This document shows, in pieces, positions 37,252 to 46,099 of a stretch of DNA of 64,000 bases. How positions within the stretch are numbered: position 1 is the first letter of the stretch; every line of letters starts with the position of its first letter. Under the pieces are notes generated by a model, which was given only the letters and a program-made list of their open reading frames with translations, was not told where the DNA came from and did no database searches. This stretch comes from Bradyrhizobium guangxiense (lineage in GTDB: Bacteria > Pseudomonadota > Alphaproteobacteria > Rhizobiales > Xanthobacteraceae): contig NZ_CP022219.1 of the NCBI RefSeq assembly GCF_004114915.1, positions 898,501 through 962,500 of the forward strand, written 5' to 3'. A program made the translations under genes and the position numbers.

Positions 37252-38475
37252 ATGACGCGTATCGTCGTGCTCGGCGCCGGATTTGCAGGCCTGTGGGCGG
37301 CCATCGCCGCCGCGCGCAAGCGCGACGAGATCGGCGCGAACGGTGACATCGAGATCCACCTCGTCGATCGCAATCCCTATCACAACATTCGCGTGCGCAA
37401 TTACGAGTCCGATCTCAGCGAGGTCGCGATACCGCTGCCGCAACTGCTCGACCCTGTCGGCGTCAGTCATGGGATCGGCGAGGTCGAGGCCATCGATCCG
37501 ATCCGGCGCGAAGTTTCGCTGGTCACCAGCAGCGGCGATCAGCTGCTGGCCTATGACCGCCTCGTGCTGGCGCTCGGCAGCGAGGTGATGCGTCCCGGCA
37601 TTCCCGGACTCGCCGAGCACGCGTTCGACGTCGATACCTATGCCGCCGCGCTCCACCTCGAGCAGCATCTCGCCTCGCTCGGCCGCAGCGCGCCGTCGCC
37701 GGGGCGATCGACCGTCGTCGTGGTCGGCGCCGGCTTCACCGGGATCGAGGTCGCGGCCGAGATGCCGGACCGGTTGGCGCGTGCCGGCATCACCGGCAGC
37801 CGCCGCATCATTTTGGTGGATCCCAATCCCGTGGTCGGCGCGACCATCGGCGGGCATGCGCAGCCCGTCATCGAGACGGCACTATCGTCGCTCGAGGTCG
37901 AGACGCGGCTCGGCGTACGTGTCGCGTCGATCGAGGCCGCCGGCATGCGCCTGAACACGGGCGAGTTCATTCTGGCGCAGACGGTGATCTGGTGTGCCGG
38001 GATGCGAGCGAGCCCTTTGGCGGCGAGCTTTCCGGACGCACGTGACCGGCTCGGGCGCCTCCTGGTCGATCCCTTCATGCGGGTGGCGGATGTCGGCGGC
38101 ATGTTCGCGGCCGGCGACGTTGCTTCCTGCGTGGTCGATGGGCTGCATCCGACCGTGATGTCGTGCCAGTTCGCGCGTCCCATGGGCCGCTTCGCCGGCC
38201 ACAACGTGGTCGCCGATCTCGCCGGCCTGCCGATGCTGCCGCTGCGGATCGACTGGTACGTCACCGTGCTCGATCTCGGCGGCTGGGGCGCGCTCTACAC
38301 CGAAGGGTGGAATCGCGAGGTGCGCGCCACGGGTGCTGCGGCAAAGGCGACCAAGCAGACCATCAACCGCAAGCGCATCTATCCACCGCTCACCGGCAGC
38401 AGGGACGAACTGTTCGCCGCGGCTGCGCCGACGGTGCAGGCGCCGCCGGCGACATACGGGGTGCCGCGTCGTTGA
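37252..38475 (+). CDS. NADH dehydrogenase-like FAD flavoprotein (NDH-2 family)
   Basis: The 407-residue protein has two Rossmann motifs. FAD-binding is VVLGAGFAGLWAA at the N-terminus and NAD(P)-binding is VVVVGAGFTGIEVAAEM near residue 160. Other family elements are RLVLALGSEV, VIWCAGMRASPL and the FAD-loop MFAAGDVAS. This is the pyridine nucleotide-disulfide oxidoreductase fold seen in NDH-2 (non-proton-pumping NADH:quinone oxidoreductase) and related flavoproteins. The C-terminal amphipathic membrane-binding region of true NDH-2 is not obvious, so a soluble oxidoreductase is possible. The start at 37252 has only a weak ribosome site. Confidence 0.82.
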   Translation: MTRIVVLGAGFAGLWAAIAAARKRDEIGANGDIEIHLVDRNPYHNIRVRNYESDLSEVAIPLPQLLDPVGVSHGIGEVEAIDPIRREVSLVTSSGDQLLAYDRLVLALGSEVMRPGIPGLAEHAFDVDTYAAALHLEQHLASLGRSAPSPGRSTVVVVGAGFTGIEVAAEMPDRLARAGITGSRRIILVDPNPVVGATIGGHAQPVIETALSSLEVETRLGVRVASIEAAGMRLNTGEFILAQTVIWCAGMRASPLAASFPDARDRLGRLLVDPFMRVADVGGMFAAGDVASCVVDGLHPTVMSCQFARPMGRFAGHNVVADLAGLPMLPLRIDWYVTVLDLGGWGALYTEGWNREVRATGAAAKATKQTINRKRIYPPLTGSRDELFAAAAPTVQAPPATYGVPRR

Positions 38476-38793
38476 GCTGTCCCGTGCATTCATTTCCAGC
38501 CGAACGTGAAACGCGGCGACAGGCCCGCATGTCTGAATTTGCCACGACCGCGGAAGAAAACCCGCCCTGCAACAGCCTCGCGCGCAGATGAGCGTGAGCT
38601 TTCGGAACCCAGCATCCGACATGTTGGAGCTTGGGGCGAACGGCTGCAGGTCATGCTGCCGACCTTTGTCCGCTCCGAGACTCCTTGGCCAACTTTGCCG
38701 CTTGCCGCCGAGAGGCCGGCAATTAACCGGCCGCTGCCCTTGGCACTCCCTTATGACGAGTGGCGCAAGGTGAGCGCGAGGTCGGTTAAGCGA
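38476..38793. other. Intergenic region without a supported gene
   Basis: The 318-bp gap lies between convergent genes. A small perfect hairpin (GGCCGG, CAATTAA, CCGGCC) occupies 38714-38732. Reading frames across the region lack a ribosome site and family resemblance. I see no other structure. Confidence 0.35.
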
Positions 38794-39123
38794 TTACTGC
38801 TGGCCTTGTTTCGAAGGGCCAGTCTGGCTGCCAGAACCAGTCGTCTGCTCACTCCCCGGTTGGCCCGGGGGATGCGCAGAGGCGCCCGGCTTGTCTTGGT
38901 CGGCAACGTATCCGGACGCGCCTGAATTGCGTGTCTTGGCCCCTTTATCTGCGTCGCGCTGCATCTGCTCGTTAGGCTCGCTCGTCTTGAGCCCTTTGTC
39001 TACGTCAGTGCGCATCTCGTCCTTGGTTTGCTCGCTAGGCGCGGCCTTTTGCTGTTGCGCATTTGCTTGGAAGGCAATTGCGCTTGCGGCAACTACAATC
39101 ATCGCGAGAGTTACGGTTCGCAT
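38794..39123 (-). CDS. Small secreted hydrophilic protein
   Basis: The 109-residue protein has a signal peptide (MRTVTLAMIVVAASAIAF, cleavage near ANAQ). The mature part is highly charged and probably disordered. It contains two imperfect repeats, DEMRTDVDKGLKT and EQMQRDADKGAKT, then a Gly/Ser/Pro/Gln-rich tail. No function is known to me. The ATG at 39123 has GGAGAAG upstream. It is divergent from the DUF1254 gene across a 336-bp gap. Confidence 0.68.
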   Translation of the reverse strand: MRTVTLAMIVVAASAIAFQANAQQQKAAPSEQTKDEMRTDVDKGLKTSEPNEQMQRDADKGAKTRNSGASGYVADQDKPGASAHPPGQPGSEQTTGSGSQTGPSKQGQQ

Positions 39124-39459
39124 GGTTCTTCTCCAATGCAGTGCCCTATCCCGCTCAACGCGCCACTTTTCCCAACGTTCGTGATCCCGATCGCAATTTT
39201 CAAGAGCGCTGGTGATCAGACAGGGATGGCTCCGGATGTGCCTGAACGATTAAACCCCAGCTTTTGGGACCTTAGGCGAACCACCGTATTGCGGACGTGC
39301 TGTCGGCTATCGACGGCAGAGCGGACACGGGACGGCGTGACCCATTCCGGACAACGGCGATCCGGTCTGGATGGAAGTGACTACTCCGTTGATCTTTCTC
39401 AATGCAGTCGGTCGGGAGCCGGTGCCTGCTGCAGCTTCTATTGGAACGGAGGTCTGCAT
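39124..39459. other. Divergent intergenic region
   Basis: This 336-bp gap separates divergent secreted-protein genes and should hold both promoters. Several open frames cross it but none has a start site or a recognisable product. The short-period GC swings from about 39290 to 39370 resemble repeat DNA, which I cannot confirm. Confidence 0.35.
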
Positions 39460-40893
39460 ATGAGACGACCAATCTCGCAGGTGCTGTTTGGAGCTGCGGT
39501 ATCCTTACTTTTCGCTACTGCGGTGCCGGTAAGCGCTCAGACTTCAATCTCCGAGCAGGAGGCGCACGCCATCGGCGTCAATGCCTATCTCTATTTTTAT
39601 CCGCTGGTCTCGATGGAGGTCACGCGGCGGCAGTTCACCAATGTTGAGCCCGGGAAGGAGTTCGGCAAGGGTCCGATGAACATGTTCGTCAGCGTGCCCG
39701 AATATCCACCAGCCGATTTCAAGGGCGTGGTGCGAAGCAATTTTGATACGCTCTATTCCATCGTCTGGGCCGATCTCACGAAGGAGCCGATGGTAGTTTC
39801 CGTGCCAGATACGGACGGCCGGTTCTATCTGCTGCCGATGTTGGATATGTGGAGCGACGTGTTTGCTTCGCCCGGCTGGCGCACCACCGGCACCAAGATC
39901 GCCAATTTTCTGCTCACCCCACCCGGCTGGGCCGGAACCGTGCCGGCTGACATGACGCGCATCAGTGCGCCGACGCCGTTCGTCTGGGTTATTGGCCGCA
40001 CAAAGACCGACGGCCCGCCGGACTACGATGCTGTGCACAAGATCCAGGCCGGATACAGGATCACGGCGCTCTCTGAATGGGGCAAGAATCCGGCCCCACT
40101 AAAGGTGGTCATTGATCCCTCGGTGGACATGAAGACGCCGCCGAAGGCGCAGGTCGATACCATGCCGGCCGAAAAATACTTCGCTTATGCGGCTGAGCTG
40201 CTCAAGGTGACCCCGCCGCACATCACTGATGAGCCGATGCTCGCGCAACTGAAGAAGATCGGCATTGAGCCGGGCAAGAGTTTTGACCTGACCAAGGCCG
40301 ATCCCGTCGTGCGCAGAGCGCTGTCGACCGCGCCCGAGACCGGACGGCAGTTGATGGCATGGAAGTACCCGACCCTCGCACGTGTCGTGAACGGCTGGAC
40401 CATGAACACCGACACGATGGGCGTCTACGGCAACTACTATCTCAAGCGTGCGATCGTCGCACAGTTTGGCTTGGGTGCCAACCTGCCAGAGGACGCTATC
40501 TACCCGACCAATCTTGGGGACGACACCGGCAAGCCGCTCGACGGTACAAGCAAATACACCTTGCATTTCGAGAAAGCCGCGCTTCCGCCGGTCGCTGCTT
40601 TCTGGTCCATCACGCTTTACGACACTGACGGCTTCCAGGTCGCAAACGCGCTCAACCGGTTTGCAGTCTCGAGCTGGATGCCTTTCAAATATAACTCCGA
40701 CGGCTCGCTCGACCTGTATTTCCAGAACGAAAGCCCGGGCGCGGAGAAGGAGGCCAATTGGCTGCCCGCTCCGAAGGGGGCGTTCAATTTGACCATGCGA
40801 ATGTATGCGCCCCAGGCCGACGCGCTCATTGGCAAGTGGACCCCGCCGCCAGTCGTGCGTGCCCAGCCGGTACCGGGGCTTGCAACGCAGTAG
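39460..40893 (+). CDS. DUF1254/DUF1214 exported protein
   Basis: The 477-residue protein has a signal peptide (MRRPISQVLFGAAVSLLF, cleavage near VSAQT). The N-terminal DUF1254 domain carries IGVNAYLYFYPLVSMEVTRRQ and SNFDTLYSIVWADLTKEPMVVSVPD (partly shown). A C-terminal DUF1214 domain follows with VYGNYYLKRAIVAQFGLGANLPEDAIYP (partly), FWSITLYDTDGFQVANALNRFAVSSW (partly) and GSLDLYFQNESPG. The biochemical role is unknown and it is periplasmic. The ATG at 39460 follows CGGAGG; the open frame extends further upstream without a ribosome site. It appears monocistronic. Confidence 0.88.
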   Translation: MRRPISQVLFGAAVSLLFATAVPVSAQTSISEQEAHAIGVNAYLYFYPLVSMEVTRRQFTNVEPGKEFGKGPMNMFVSVPEYPPADFKGVVRSNFDTLYSIVWADLTKEPMVVSVPDTDGRFYLLPMLDMWSDVFASPGWRTTGTKIANFLLTPPGWAGTVPADMTRISAPTPFVWVIGRTKTDGPPDYDAVHKIQAGYRITALSEWGKNPAPLKVVIDPSVDMKTPPKAQVDTMPAEKYFAYAAELLKVTPPHITDEPMLAQLKKIGIEPGKSFDLTKADPVVRRALSTAPETGRQLMAWKYPTLARVVNGWTMNTDTMGVYGNYYLKRAIVAQFGLGANLPEDAIYPTNLGDDTGKPLDGTSKYTLHFEKAALPPVAAFWSITLYDTDGFQVANALNRFAVSSWMPFKYNSDGSLDLYFQNESPGAEKEANWLPAPKGAFNLTMRMYAPQADALIGKWTPPPVVRAQPVPGLATQ

Positions 40894-41547
40894 TTCTATT
40901 GCTTGATGCAGTCGGTGGGCCTTCTCGAGTTCGCTCCACCCAGCGTGCCGAACCTCTCGGAATCGATATCGTTAAATTAGGTTAGAGACAGTAACCGGGA
41001 AAATCTGGCAATCTCTCGATCTGGAGGGCGGGCCCATGAAGAAGCCGGCGCAGGTTTTGTTTCAAAGGGACCAACTTAGGTCGATTGGCGAAGTCGAACG
41101 GCGGCTCGCCGTGATACAGGAAATGCAGCGCCTCTTGGGAAAGGACGGTGTTCCTGCCCATCCGAGCACTGCCAGGAAAGGCACCTCGCAACAACGCGCT
41201 CGGTCGAGCTCAGAAAATACGAGCAAGACTTAAGTGGACGGACCTCGATCTCGCGGTCGCGATTAGCTCGCCTCATTTCTCCTTGGAGGCGTCTGCGGCT
41301 ACGCATTGCGAGCTACCATGTCTGCCCGATGGCGCGCACGGCCGAGACAGCGCCGGACCCGAAGCCACGAGCCGGCACTCGCTGACGTCGATGCCCCGGG
41401 CCCGCAAAGTCAGCTCTCGGTTTGTAATCTGACAACGTGCAGCACGCACGGTGGTGGTGGTCCCGCGGAGCTGCTCTCAGTTTCCAGGGAAAGTCACACA
41501 AGCCCTTGCGCCATTCGACGGCAAAACACCCACTCATCGGGTCAACC
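40894..41547. other. Gene-poor region
   Basis: Between the DUF1254 gene and the repeat element there is no well-supported gene. The only candidate is the small ORF at 41036-41233, listed separately. Composition is less GC-skewed by codon position than in the flanking genes. Confidence 0.4.
41036..41233 (+). CDS. Possible small basic protein
   Basis: A 65-residue ORF (MKKPAQVLFQRDQLRSIGEV..., ending ENTSKT) begins after GGAGGGCGGG, a plausible ribosome site 5-6 bases from the ATG. The first 40 residues could form a helix; the rest is Ser/Arg-rich. No family is recognised, and the region around it is otherwise gene-free, so this is a weak call. Confidence 0.3.
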   Translation: MKKPAQVLFQRDQLRSIGEVERRLAVIQEMQRLLGKDGVPAHPSTARKGTSQQRARSSSENTSKT

Positions 41548-42060
41548 CGGCTCGCCAAAAATATTCCACTTTACCGAAATTCGGAAACGGCGTATGTGTG
41601 ATCGCAACCCGGCCCAAGGAAGAGGGGCGTATCGCGATCGTCACGAACGCGGGTCGGGGGGCGGTGGACGCTGATTGCATCGGCGCGAAGGGCTTTGCAG
41701 GGCGGGCAACCGTGAGCGAAGGGCCTCGCGCATACGACCGGTGTGATCGGCGTACGGCAAAATCGTGTGGTCCTGACGCCCGGGGTCTGTGCGTCAAGCG
41801 TTGCGGTGATGTGGGTGCCCAACCGGGCAAGCGCATCAGCCATCCGCAAGGCGACGGGGGCAATAGTGCATCGCTCCCCGGGGAGAGCGCGACATAAGCC
41901 GTAAAACCACTGCGCAGGGAAGGCCGGATGTTTGGCTCCACCTGTATGCCGCTGTGCAAATTCTTGTTGCCATCTTTCGCACAGTGGACCGCGGGTGCCC
42001 GGCCGGCACCCGGTCTTCCCTGCGCCCTCTCCATTCATTCATGAGGGTGAAGAGATCGTG
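41548..42060. repeat. Long dispersed repeat element (non-coding)
   Basis: From 'aaatattccactttaccgaa' through 'gggcgtatcgcgatcgtcac' to the block before 'ccattcattcatgaggg', this stretch matches, from memory, a repetitive sequence found in many copies in Bradyrhizobium genomes. It is often mis-annotated as ORFs; here the minus-strand frames 41571-42038 and 41534-42034 are examples. There is no transposase or terminal inverted repeat that I can see. The exact ends are uncertain. Confidence 0.6.
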
Positions 42061-42205
42061 CAAAGCTCGGGCGAGATGAGCCGCGAGGATGCGAAGGCGT
42101 GTCTGCAATGAAGACGCGGATGAACGGAGCGACGCCGTCACCACGCACTCCGCAAGACGAGTTGGAGACAGAGACGTGTGCAATGACGGGACACCCCAGA
42201 CATGA

Positions 42206-42234
42206 GAAAGCGCCCGTGGGGGGCGGGCGCTTTC
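42206..42234. terminator. Strong 11-bp-stem hairpin
   Basis: GAAAGCGCCCG, a 7-base G-rich loop and CGGGCGCTTTC form a perfect 11-bp stem. It lies about 100 bases past the stop of the small minus-strand gene at 42333. T-runs are weak on both sides. Confidence 0.6.
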
Positions 42235-42332
42235 TGTAGTCGACTTGGGGTTGGGGTCGTCTACATATCCACGTGGCGACTTTGGGGGGCTGGTAAAGAG
42301 CCGCGTGAATTCACAAAACTCGTCAAATCTCC

Positions 42333-42533
42333 TTAGCGAACGAGGGACGCGTTCGAACTGGTGATTGCGACCGGCTTGCCGGCCTTGATGACGCGGGCGG
42401 TCTGGGTCAGACCATCGTCCGAACCCGTGCGTGCCGTGATGCCGAAGCCTGCCAACGCGATCCCTGCGACGAGGGCGACGACCACGACTTTCAAGTGGGT
42501 CGCGCGATCTGCGCTGTAGATCGAGTGGTTCAT
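42333..42533 (-). CDS. Small single-pass membrane or exported protein
   Basis: The 66-residue protein (MNHSIYSADRATHLK...) has one hydrophobic helix, VVVVALVAGIALAGFGI, at about residues 16-32. A short soluble tail ends VIKAGKPVAITSSNASLVR. From memory, near-identical small proteins recur in Bradyrhizobium and Rhodopseudomonas; their function is unknown. The ATG has an excellent AGGAGG site upstream. A strong hairpin lies downstream of the stop. Confidence 0.75.
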   Translation of the reverse strand: MNHSIYSADRATHLKVVVVALVAGIALAGFGITARTGSDDGLTQTARVIKAGKPVAITSSNASLVR

Positions 42534-42827
42534 GGAAGCCTCCTGCCGCCATCTACCCGAAGTAGTCGCCGGCCTGTTCAGGCAGGTTCATGCTTCCGGT
42601 GCCCAACAACCTAATATTGGGGGGATTCGTTCCCAAGAGGCCATCACAAGAGCGTGACAGGACGTGAAGCGCCGCGATCAAAAGCGGCCCTTGATCGTGC
42701 ATTTTTGTAAGTATTTCAAGGCTGTAATCTGCGTCCCGCGCGCCTTTTCGGCAGTTGGTCCACAAGGCGCCAGGAACTCAAAAACCATTTGCCTGTGGCG
42801 GAAAAACATACGGCTTCTTAAGGCAAA

Positions 42828-44969
42828 TCAGATGCTTCCGACTGTTTTGAGCCTCGCCCTAGGGTGGATCTCGGCCTGCGACAGCACGGTGGTCTGGGCC
42901 CGGAACCGCTCCACCAGGGACCGGACGAAGGGACGAATTGCCGCAGAGGTGACCAGCACCGGCGCCTCCCCCTCGCGCGCGGCGCGCTCGAACGCCTCGC
43001 GCACAGCGGTCATGAACTCCGACAGTTTCGAGGGCTGCATGGCGAGGCTGCGCTCCTCGCCCTGGCCGATGATGGATTCGGCAAAGGCCTGCTCCCATTT
43101 CGCCGACAGGGCGATCAGCGGCAGATAGCCGGCGTAGGAGGTGTTTTGGGCGCAGATCTGCCGCGCCAGGCGGGCGCGGACGTGCTCGACCATGGTCGCG
43201 GGATTGCGCGAGAAGGCCAGCGAGTCGGCGATGCCCTCGAGGATGGTCGAGAGGTCGCGGATCGAGATGCGCTCGGCGAGCAGGAGCTGCAGCACGCGCT
43301 GGATGCCGGAGACCGTGACCTGTCCGGGTACGATGTCCTTGACCAGCTCGCTCTGCTCCTTCGGCAGCTCCTTGAGCAGCTTCTGCACCTCGCCATAGGA
43401 CAACAGGTCCGACATGTTGGCCTTGAGCAGCTCGGTGAGATGGGTCGAGAGCACGGTCGCGGCATCGACGACGGTGTAGCCCTTGAGCGAGGCCTCCTCC
43501 TTGAGGCTGGCATCGACCCAGGTCGCGGGCAGACCGAAGGTCGGCTCGGTGGTGTGGATGCCGGGCACCTGCACCTGGCTGCCGCCGGGGTCCATGACCA
43601 TGAACTGGTTCGGCCAGATCTTGCCGGTGCCGGCGTCGACCTCCTTGATCTTGATGATGTAGGTGTTGGCTTCGAGCTGGACGTTGTCAAGGATGCGCAC
43701 GGCGGGCATCACGAAGCCCATCTCGATCGCAAGCGAGCGGCGCAGCGCCTTGATCTGCTCGGTGAGGCGGTCGGTGCCGTCGGGGCCGTTGACCAGCGGC
43801 AGCAACGCGTAGCCGAGCTCGATCTTCAGATCGTCGATCTTGAGTGCGGCCGAGATCGGCTCTTCGGCCGCGGCAGCGCCCGGCGCACCTGGCGTTCCCG
43901 GAGCGGGTGCCGCCATGGCGGCCTGCTCGGCCTTGGCCGTCACCCGGTTGCGGTTGCGGGCGTTCCAGGCCAGCGCGCCGGCGCCGGCGCCGAGTGCGAG
44001 GAAGGGAAGGGTCGGAATGCCCGGGAGCGCCGCCAGCACCAGCATGACCGCCGAGGACATCGCGAGCGCCTGCGGATAGCCGGAGAACTGCTTCATCAGC
44101 GCCTTGTCGGCAGCGCCGGAGACGCCGGCCTTGGACACCAGCAGGCCCGCCGCGGTCGAGACGATCAGCGCCGGCACCTGGGTGACGAGGCCGTCACCGA
44201 CGGTCAGCAGCGTGTAGCTGCGCCCCGCATCGGCAAAGGACATGCCCTGCTGCGCCACGCCGATGATCATGCCGCCGACGACGTTGATGAAGACGATCAA
44301 AAGGCCGGCAATGGCATCGCCGCGGACGAATTTGGAGGCACCGTCCATGGCGCCGAAGAAGCCGCTCTCGTCCTCCAGCTCCTTGCGGCGCTCCTTGGCG
44401 ACTTTCTCGTCGATCAGGCCGGCGGACAGATCGGCGTCGATCGCCATCTGCTTGCCGGGCATGGCGTCGAGGTGGAAGCGGGCGGCGACTTCGGCGATAC
44501 GGCCCGAACCCTTGGTGATGACGACGAAATTGACGATGATCAGGATGGCGAAGACGATGATGCCGATGACGAAATTGCCGCCCATCACGAAGCTGCCGAA
44601 GGCCTCGATGACGTGACCGGCGGCAGCCGTGCCTTCGTGCCCGTGCGACAGAATCAGGCGGGTCGAAGCCATGTTGAGCGACAGGCGCAGCATGGTCGAG
44701 ATCAGGAGGATGGTCGGGAAGGCGGAGAATTCCAGCGGCGCCTGGATGAACAGCGAGGTCATCAGGATCAGGATCGAGAGCGTGATCGAGATCGCCAGGA
44801 ACAGGTCGAGCACGATCGCGGGCAGGGGCAGGATCAGCACCACCAGGATGGTGAGGATCCCGAGCGCCAGCGCGATGTCGCCGCGCTTGAGGACCGTGAC
44901 GATGTCGTTGAGGGAAGGGATGCCGGGCTTCGGGCTGCCTACGCCTTGTCCCGCGGTGACGTCGACCAT
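42828..44969 (-). CDS. flhA: Flagellar type III export gate protein FlhA
   Basis: The 713-residue protein has the FlhA/InvA layout. There are about eight membrane helices in residues 25-330. The conserved FHIPEP-type loop is represented by RFHLDAMPGKQMAIDADLSAGLI (partly) and ERRKELEDESGFFGAMDGASKFVRGDAIA (partly). An Ala/Pro-rich linker lies at 350-375, and a cytosolic domain from about 385 to the end, with ILDNVQLEANTYIIKIKEV, YTVVDAATVLSTHLTE and the terminal region. It forms the nonameric export gate. ATG 44969 (MVDVTAGQG) follows GGGGAGG; the longer frame to 45071 looks noncoding. A CtrA-box-like site lies about 170 bp upstream. Confidence 0.96.
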   Translation of the reverse strand: MVDVTAGQGVGSPKPGIPSLNDIVTVLKRGDIALALGILTILVVLILPLPAIVLDLFLAISITLSILILMTSLFIQAPLEFSAFPTILLISTMLRLSLNMASTRLILSHGHEGTAAAGHVIEAFGSFVMGGNFVIGIIVFAILIIVNFVVITKGSGRIAEVAARFHLDAMPGKQMAIDADLSAGLIDEKVAKERRKELEDESGFFGAMDGASKFVRGDAIAGLLIVFINVVGGMIIGVAQQGMSFADAGRSYTLLTVGDGLVTQVPALIVSTAAGLLVSKAGVSGAADKALMKQFSGYPQALAMSSAVMLVLAALPGIPTLPFLALGAGAGALAWNARNRNRVTAKAEQAAMAAPAPGTPGAPGAAAAEEPISAALKIDDLKIELGYALLPLVNGPDGTDRLTEQIKALRRSLAIEMGFVMPAVRILDNVQLEANTYIIKIKEVDAGTGKIWPNQFMVMDPGGSQVQVPGIHTTEPTFGLPATWVDASLKEEASLKGYTVVDAATVLSTHLTELLKANMSDLLSYGEVQKLLKELPKEQSELVKDIVPGQVTVSGIQRVLQLLLAERISIRDLSTILEGIADSLAFSRNPATMVEHVRARLARQICAQNTSYAGYLPLIALSAKWEQAFAESIIGQGEERSLAMQPSKLSEFMTAVREAFERAAREGEAPVLVTSAAIRPFVRSLVERFRAQTTVLSQAEIHPRARLKTVGSI

Positions 44970-45139
44970 GGTAGCTGCCTCCCCGCGCGACTGCCGTCCG
45001 CGCGCCCCAAACGTCTGCGCGGCGGCCGAGGGGCCGCCGTTCCGAAAGTGAGGCACCGCACTGGCGTCCACGGGGTTCCTCCCGTTCTACGCGGCCGACG
45101 ACACTCGACTTCACCCGGCAATTTTTGCCCGGTGTATGG

Positions 45140-45154
45140 TTAGCAAAGGGTTAA
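45140..45154 (-). promoter_or_regulatory. Candidate CtrA box upstream of flhA
   Basis: On the plus strand TTAG, seven bases (CAAAGGG), TTAA matches seven of eight positions of TTAA-N7-TTAA. It lies about 171 bp upstream of the flhA start. Confidence 0.4.
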
Positions 45155-45203
45155 CGGTGGGGGTGGGGAGAGGGGCGGACCGGGGTGTTTCGGAGCCCCG
45201 GTC

Positions 45204-45283
45204 GTCATTCCGGGGCGATGCGAAGCATCGAAGCCGGAATCTCGAGATTCCGGGTCTGGTCCTGCGGACCATCCCGGAATAAC
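45204..45283. repeat. Palindromic mosaic repeat (copy A)
   Basis: The 80-bp element is bounded by GTCATTCCGGG and its near complement CCCGGAATAAC. Inside are smaller palindromes: CGATGC-GAA-GCATCG, GGAATCTCGAGATTCC and GGTCC-TGC-GGACC. The boundary arms and the GAATCTCGAGATTC core recur at 60155-60255. It follows the stop of the copper operon's last gene. Confidence 0.65.
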
Positions 45284-45299
45284 AGTCGAGAGGAAGTCC

Positions 45300-45599
45300 C
45301 TACTTCGCCTTCTCCATCTTCGTCACCGTGTACCCTGAGGCCGCCTCCTCGGCCTCGAAGGTCACTTTGTCGCCGACCTTCACCTGCTTGAGCATGGCGG
45401 GATCCTTGACCCGATAGACCATGGTCATGGGGTCATCCATGCCGAGGCTCTTCGCCGGCCCGTGCTTCAGCGTGATCTTGCCGGCACCCTCGTCGATTTT
45501 CTTGACCTCGCCGCTGATCGAGGCCCCGGCCGCCAGCGCGCCCGTGGCAACGCTCGAAGCCAGCGCCAGCGCCGCGGCGATAGTGATGATGCGGTTCAT
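45300..45599 (-). CDS. CusF-like periplasmic copper-binding protein
   Basis: The 99-residue protein has a signal peptide (residues 1-23, ending GALAAG) and a CusF-type small beta-barrel: SGEVKKIDEGAGKITLKHGPAKSLGMDDPMTMVYRV (partly). Candidate Cu(I) ligands are the histidine in KHGP and methionines in LGMDDPMTM, matching CusF (one His, two Met and a stacking Trp; the Trp is not evident here, being replaced by Tyr in MVYRV). It is the last gene of the copper operon, 15 bp after the cupredoxin gene. Confidence 0.85.
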   Translation of the reverse strand: MNRIITIAAALALASSVATGALAAGASISGEVKKIDEGAGKITLKHGPAKSLGMDDPMTMVYRVKDPAMLKQVKVGDKVTFEAEEAASGYTVTKMEKAK

Positions 45600-45614
45600 G
45601 GGAAGCTCCTTTCG

Positions 45615-46067
45615 TTACTTGACGGTGACGTGGCCGACCATGCCGTTCTCGCGGTGGTCGGGAATGAGGCACGAATATTCGAATGTGCCCGGCTTGCTGA
45701 ATTTCCAGAGGATCTCGGCCGTCTTGCTCGGGGCGAGGCGCACGCCGTTGGGATCGTCATGCTCCATGTGCGGATGCTTCTTCATCTCCACCGCATGCGC
45801 GAGATTCTCCTGAGGTGTGGCGAGCAGGAATTCGTGGTCCTCCTTGCCGACATTGCGCAGCACGAAGCGGATCTGCTCGCCTTGCTTGACCTCGATCCGG
45901 GCGGGTGAGTAGTCCATCTCGTTCAGCAGGATCTCGATCGTGCGCGCGGGCTTCTTGGGGTCGCCGGGCTCGCCGGCCGAAAAGCCCGCGTGAGCGTGCT
46001 TGTCGTGGGCGAGGGCCGGCGCCAGCGAAAGTGCAGCCAGCGCGAGGCCGAGTTTGATCGTCTTCAT
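45615..46067 (-). CDS. Periplasmic cupredoxin-like copper protein
   Basis: The 150-residue protein has a signal peptide (MKTIKLGLALAALSLAPALA), a His-rich N-terminus (HDKHAHAGF) and a cupredoxin domain. The type-1-like ligand set is visible as DHEF, then C-LIPDHRENGM in the C-terminal loop (Cys, His, Met). It also has the Met/His-rich insertion VEMKKHPHMEHDDP. This resembles CopI-type copper-tolerance cupredoxins. The ATG at 46067 is chosen over 46073 because GGAG is six bases away. It is 32 bp downstream of the multicopper oxidase. Confidence 0.85.
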   Translation of the reverse strand: MKTIKLGLALAALSLAPALAHDKHAHAGFSAGEPGDPKKPARTIEILLNEMDYSPARIEVKQGEQIRFVLRNVGKEDHEFLLATPQENLAHAVEMKKHPHMEHDDPNGVRLAPSKTAEILWKFSKPGTFEYSCLIPDHRENGMVGHVTVK

Positions 46068-46099
46068 CGTCATCTCCAGTTGGTGGTTCATCGAAACGC

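Larger units (their letters stand above)
44970..45299. other. Intergenic region upstream of flhA with repeat element
   Basis: This 330-bp gap contains the probable flhA promoter region (44970-45170), a CtrA-box candidate at 45140-45154 and a palindromic repeat at 45204-45283, which lies just past the CusF-like stop. No gene is seen. Confidence 0.45.

Noticed and set aside
38506..38925. 139-residue plus-strand frame overlapping the small secreted protein
   Set aside because: It has no ribosome site and no family resemblance, and it runs antisense to a gene with a clear signal peptide and ribosome site.
41534..42038. Minus-strand frames with AGKTGCRPGTRGPLCERWQQ-like sequence
   Set aside because: I recognise this as translation of a dispersed Bradyrhizobium repeat that is often mis-annotated as a gene. 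Two overlapping frames are equally open and neither has a ribosome site.
42864..45143. 759-residue open frame on the plus strand opposite flhA
   Set aside because: Its composition is typical of the antisense frame of a GC-rich gene, and it has no family resemblance. FlhA on the other strand is complete.
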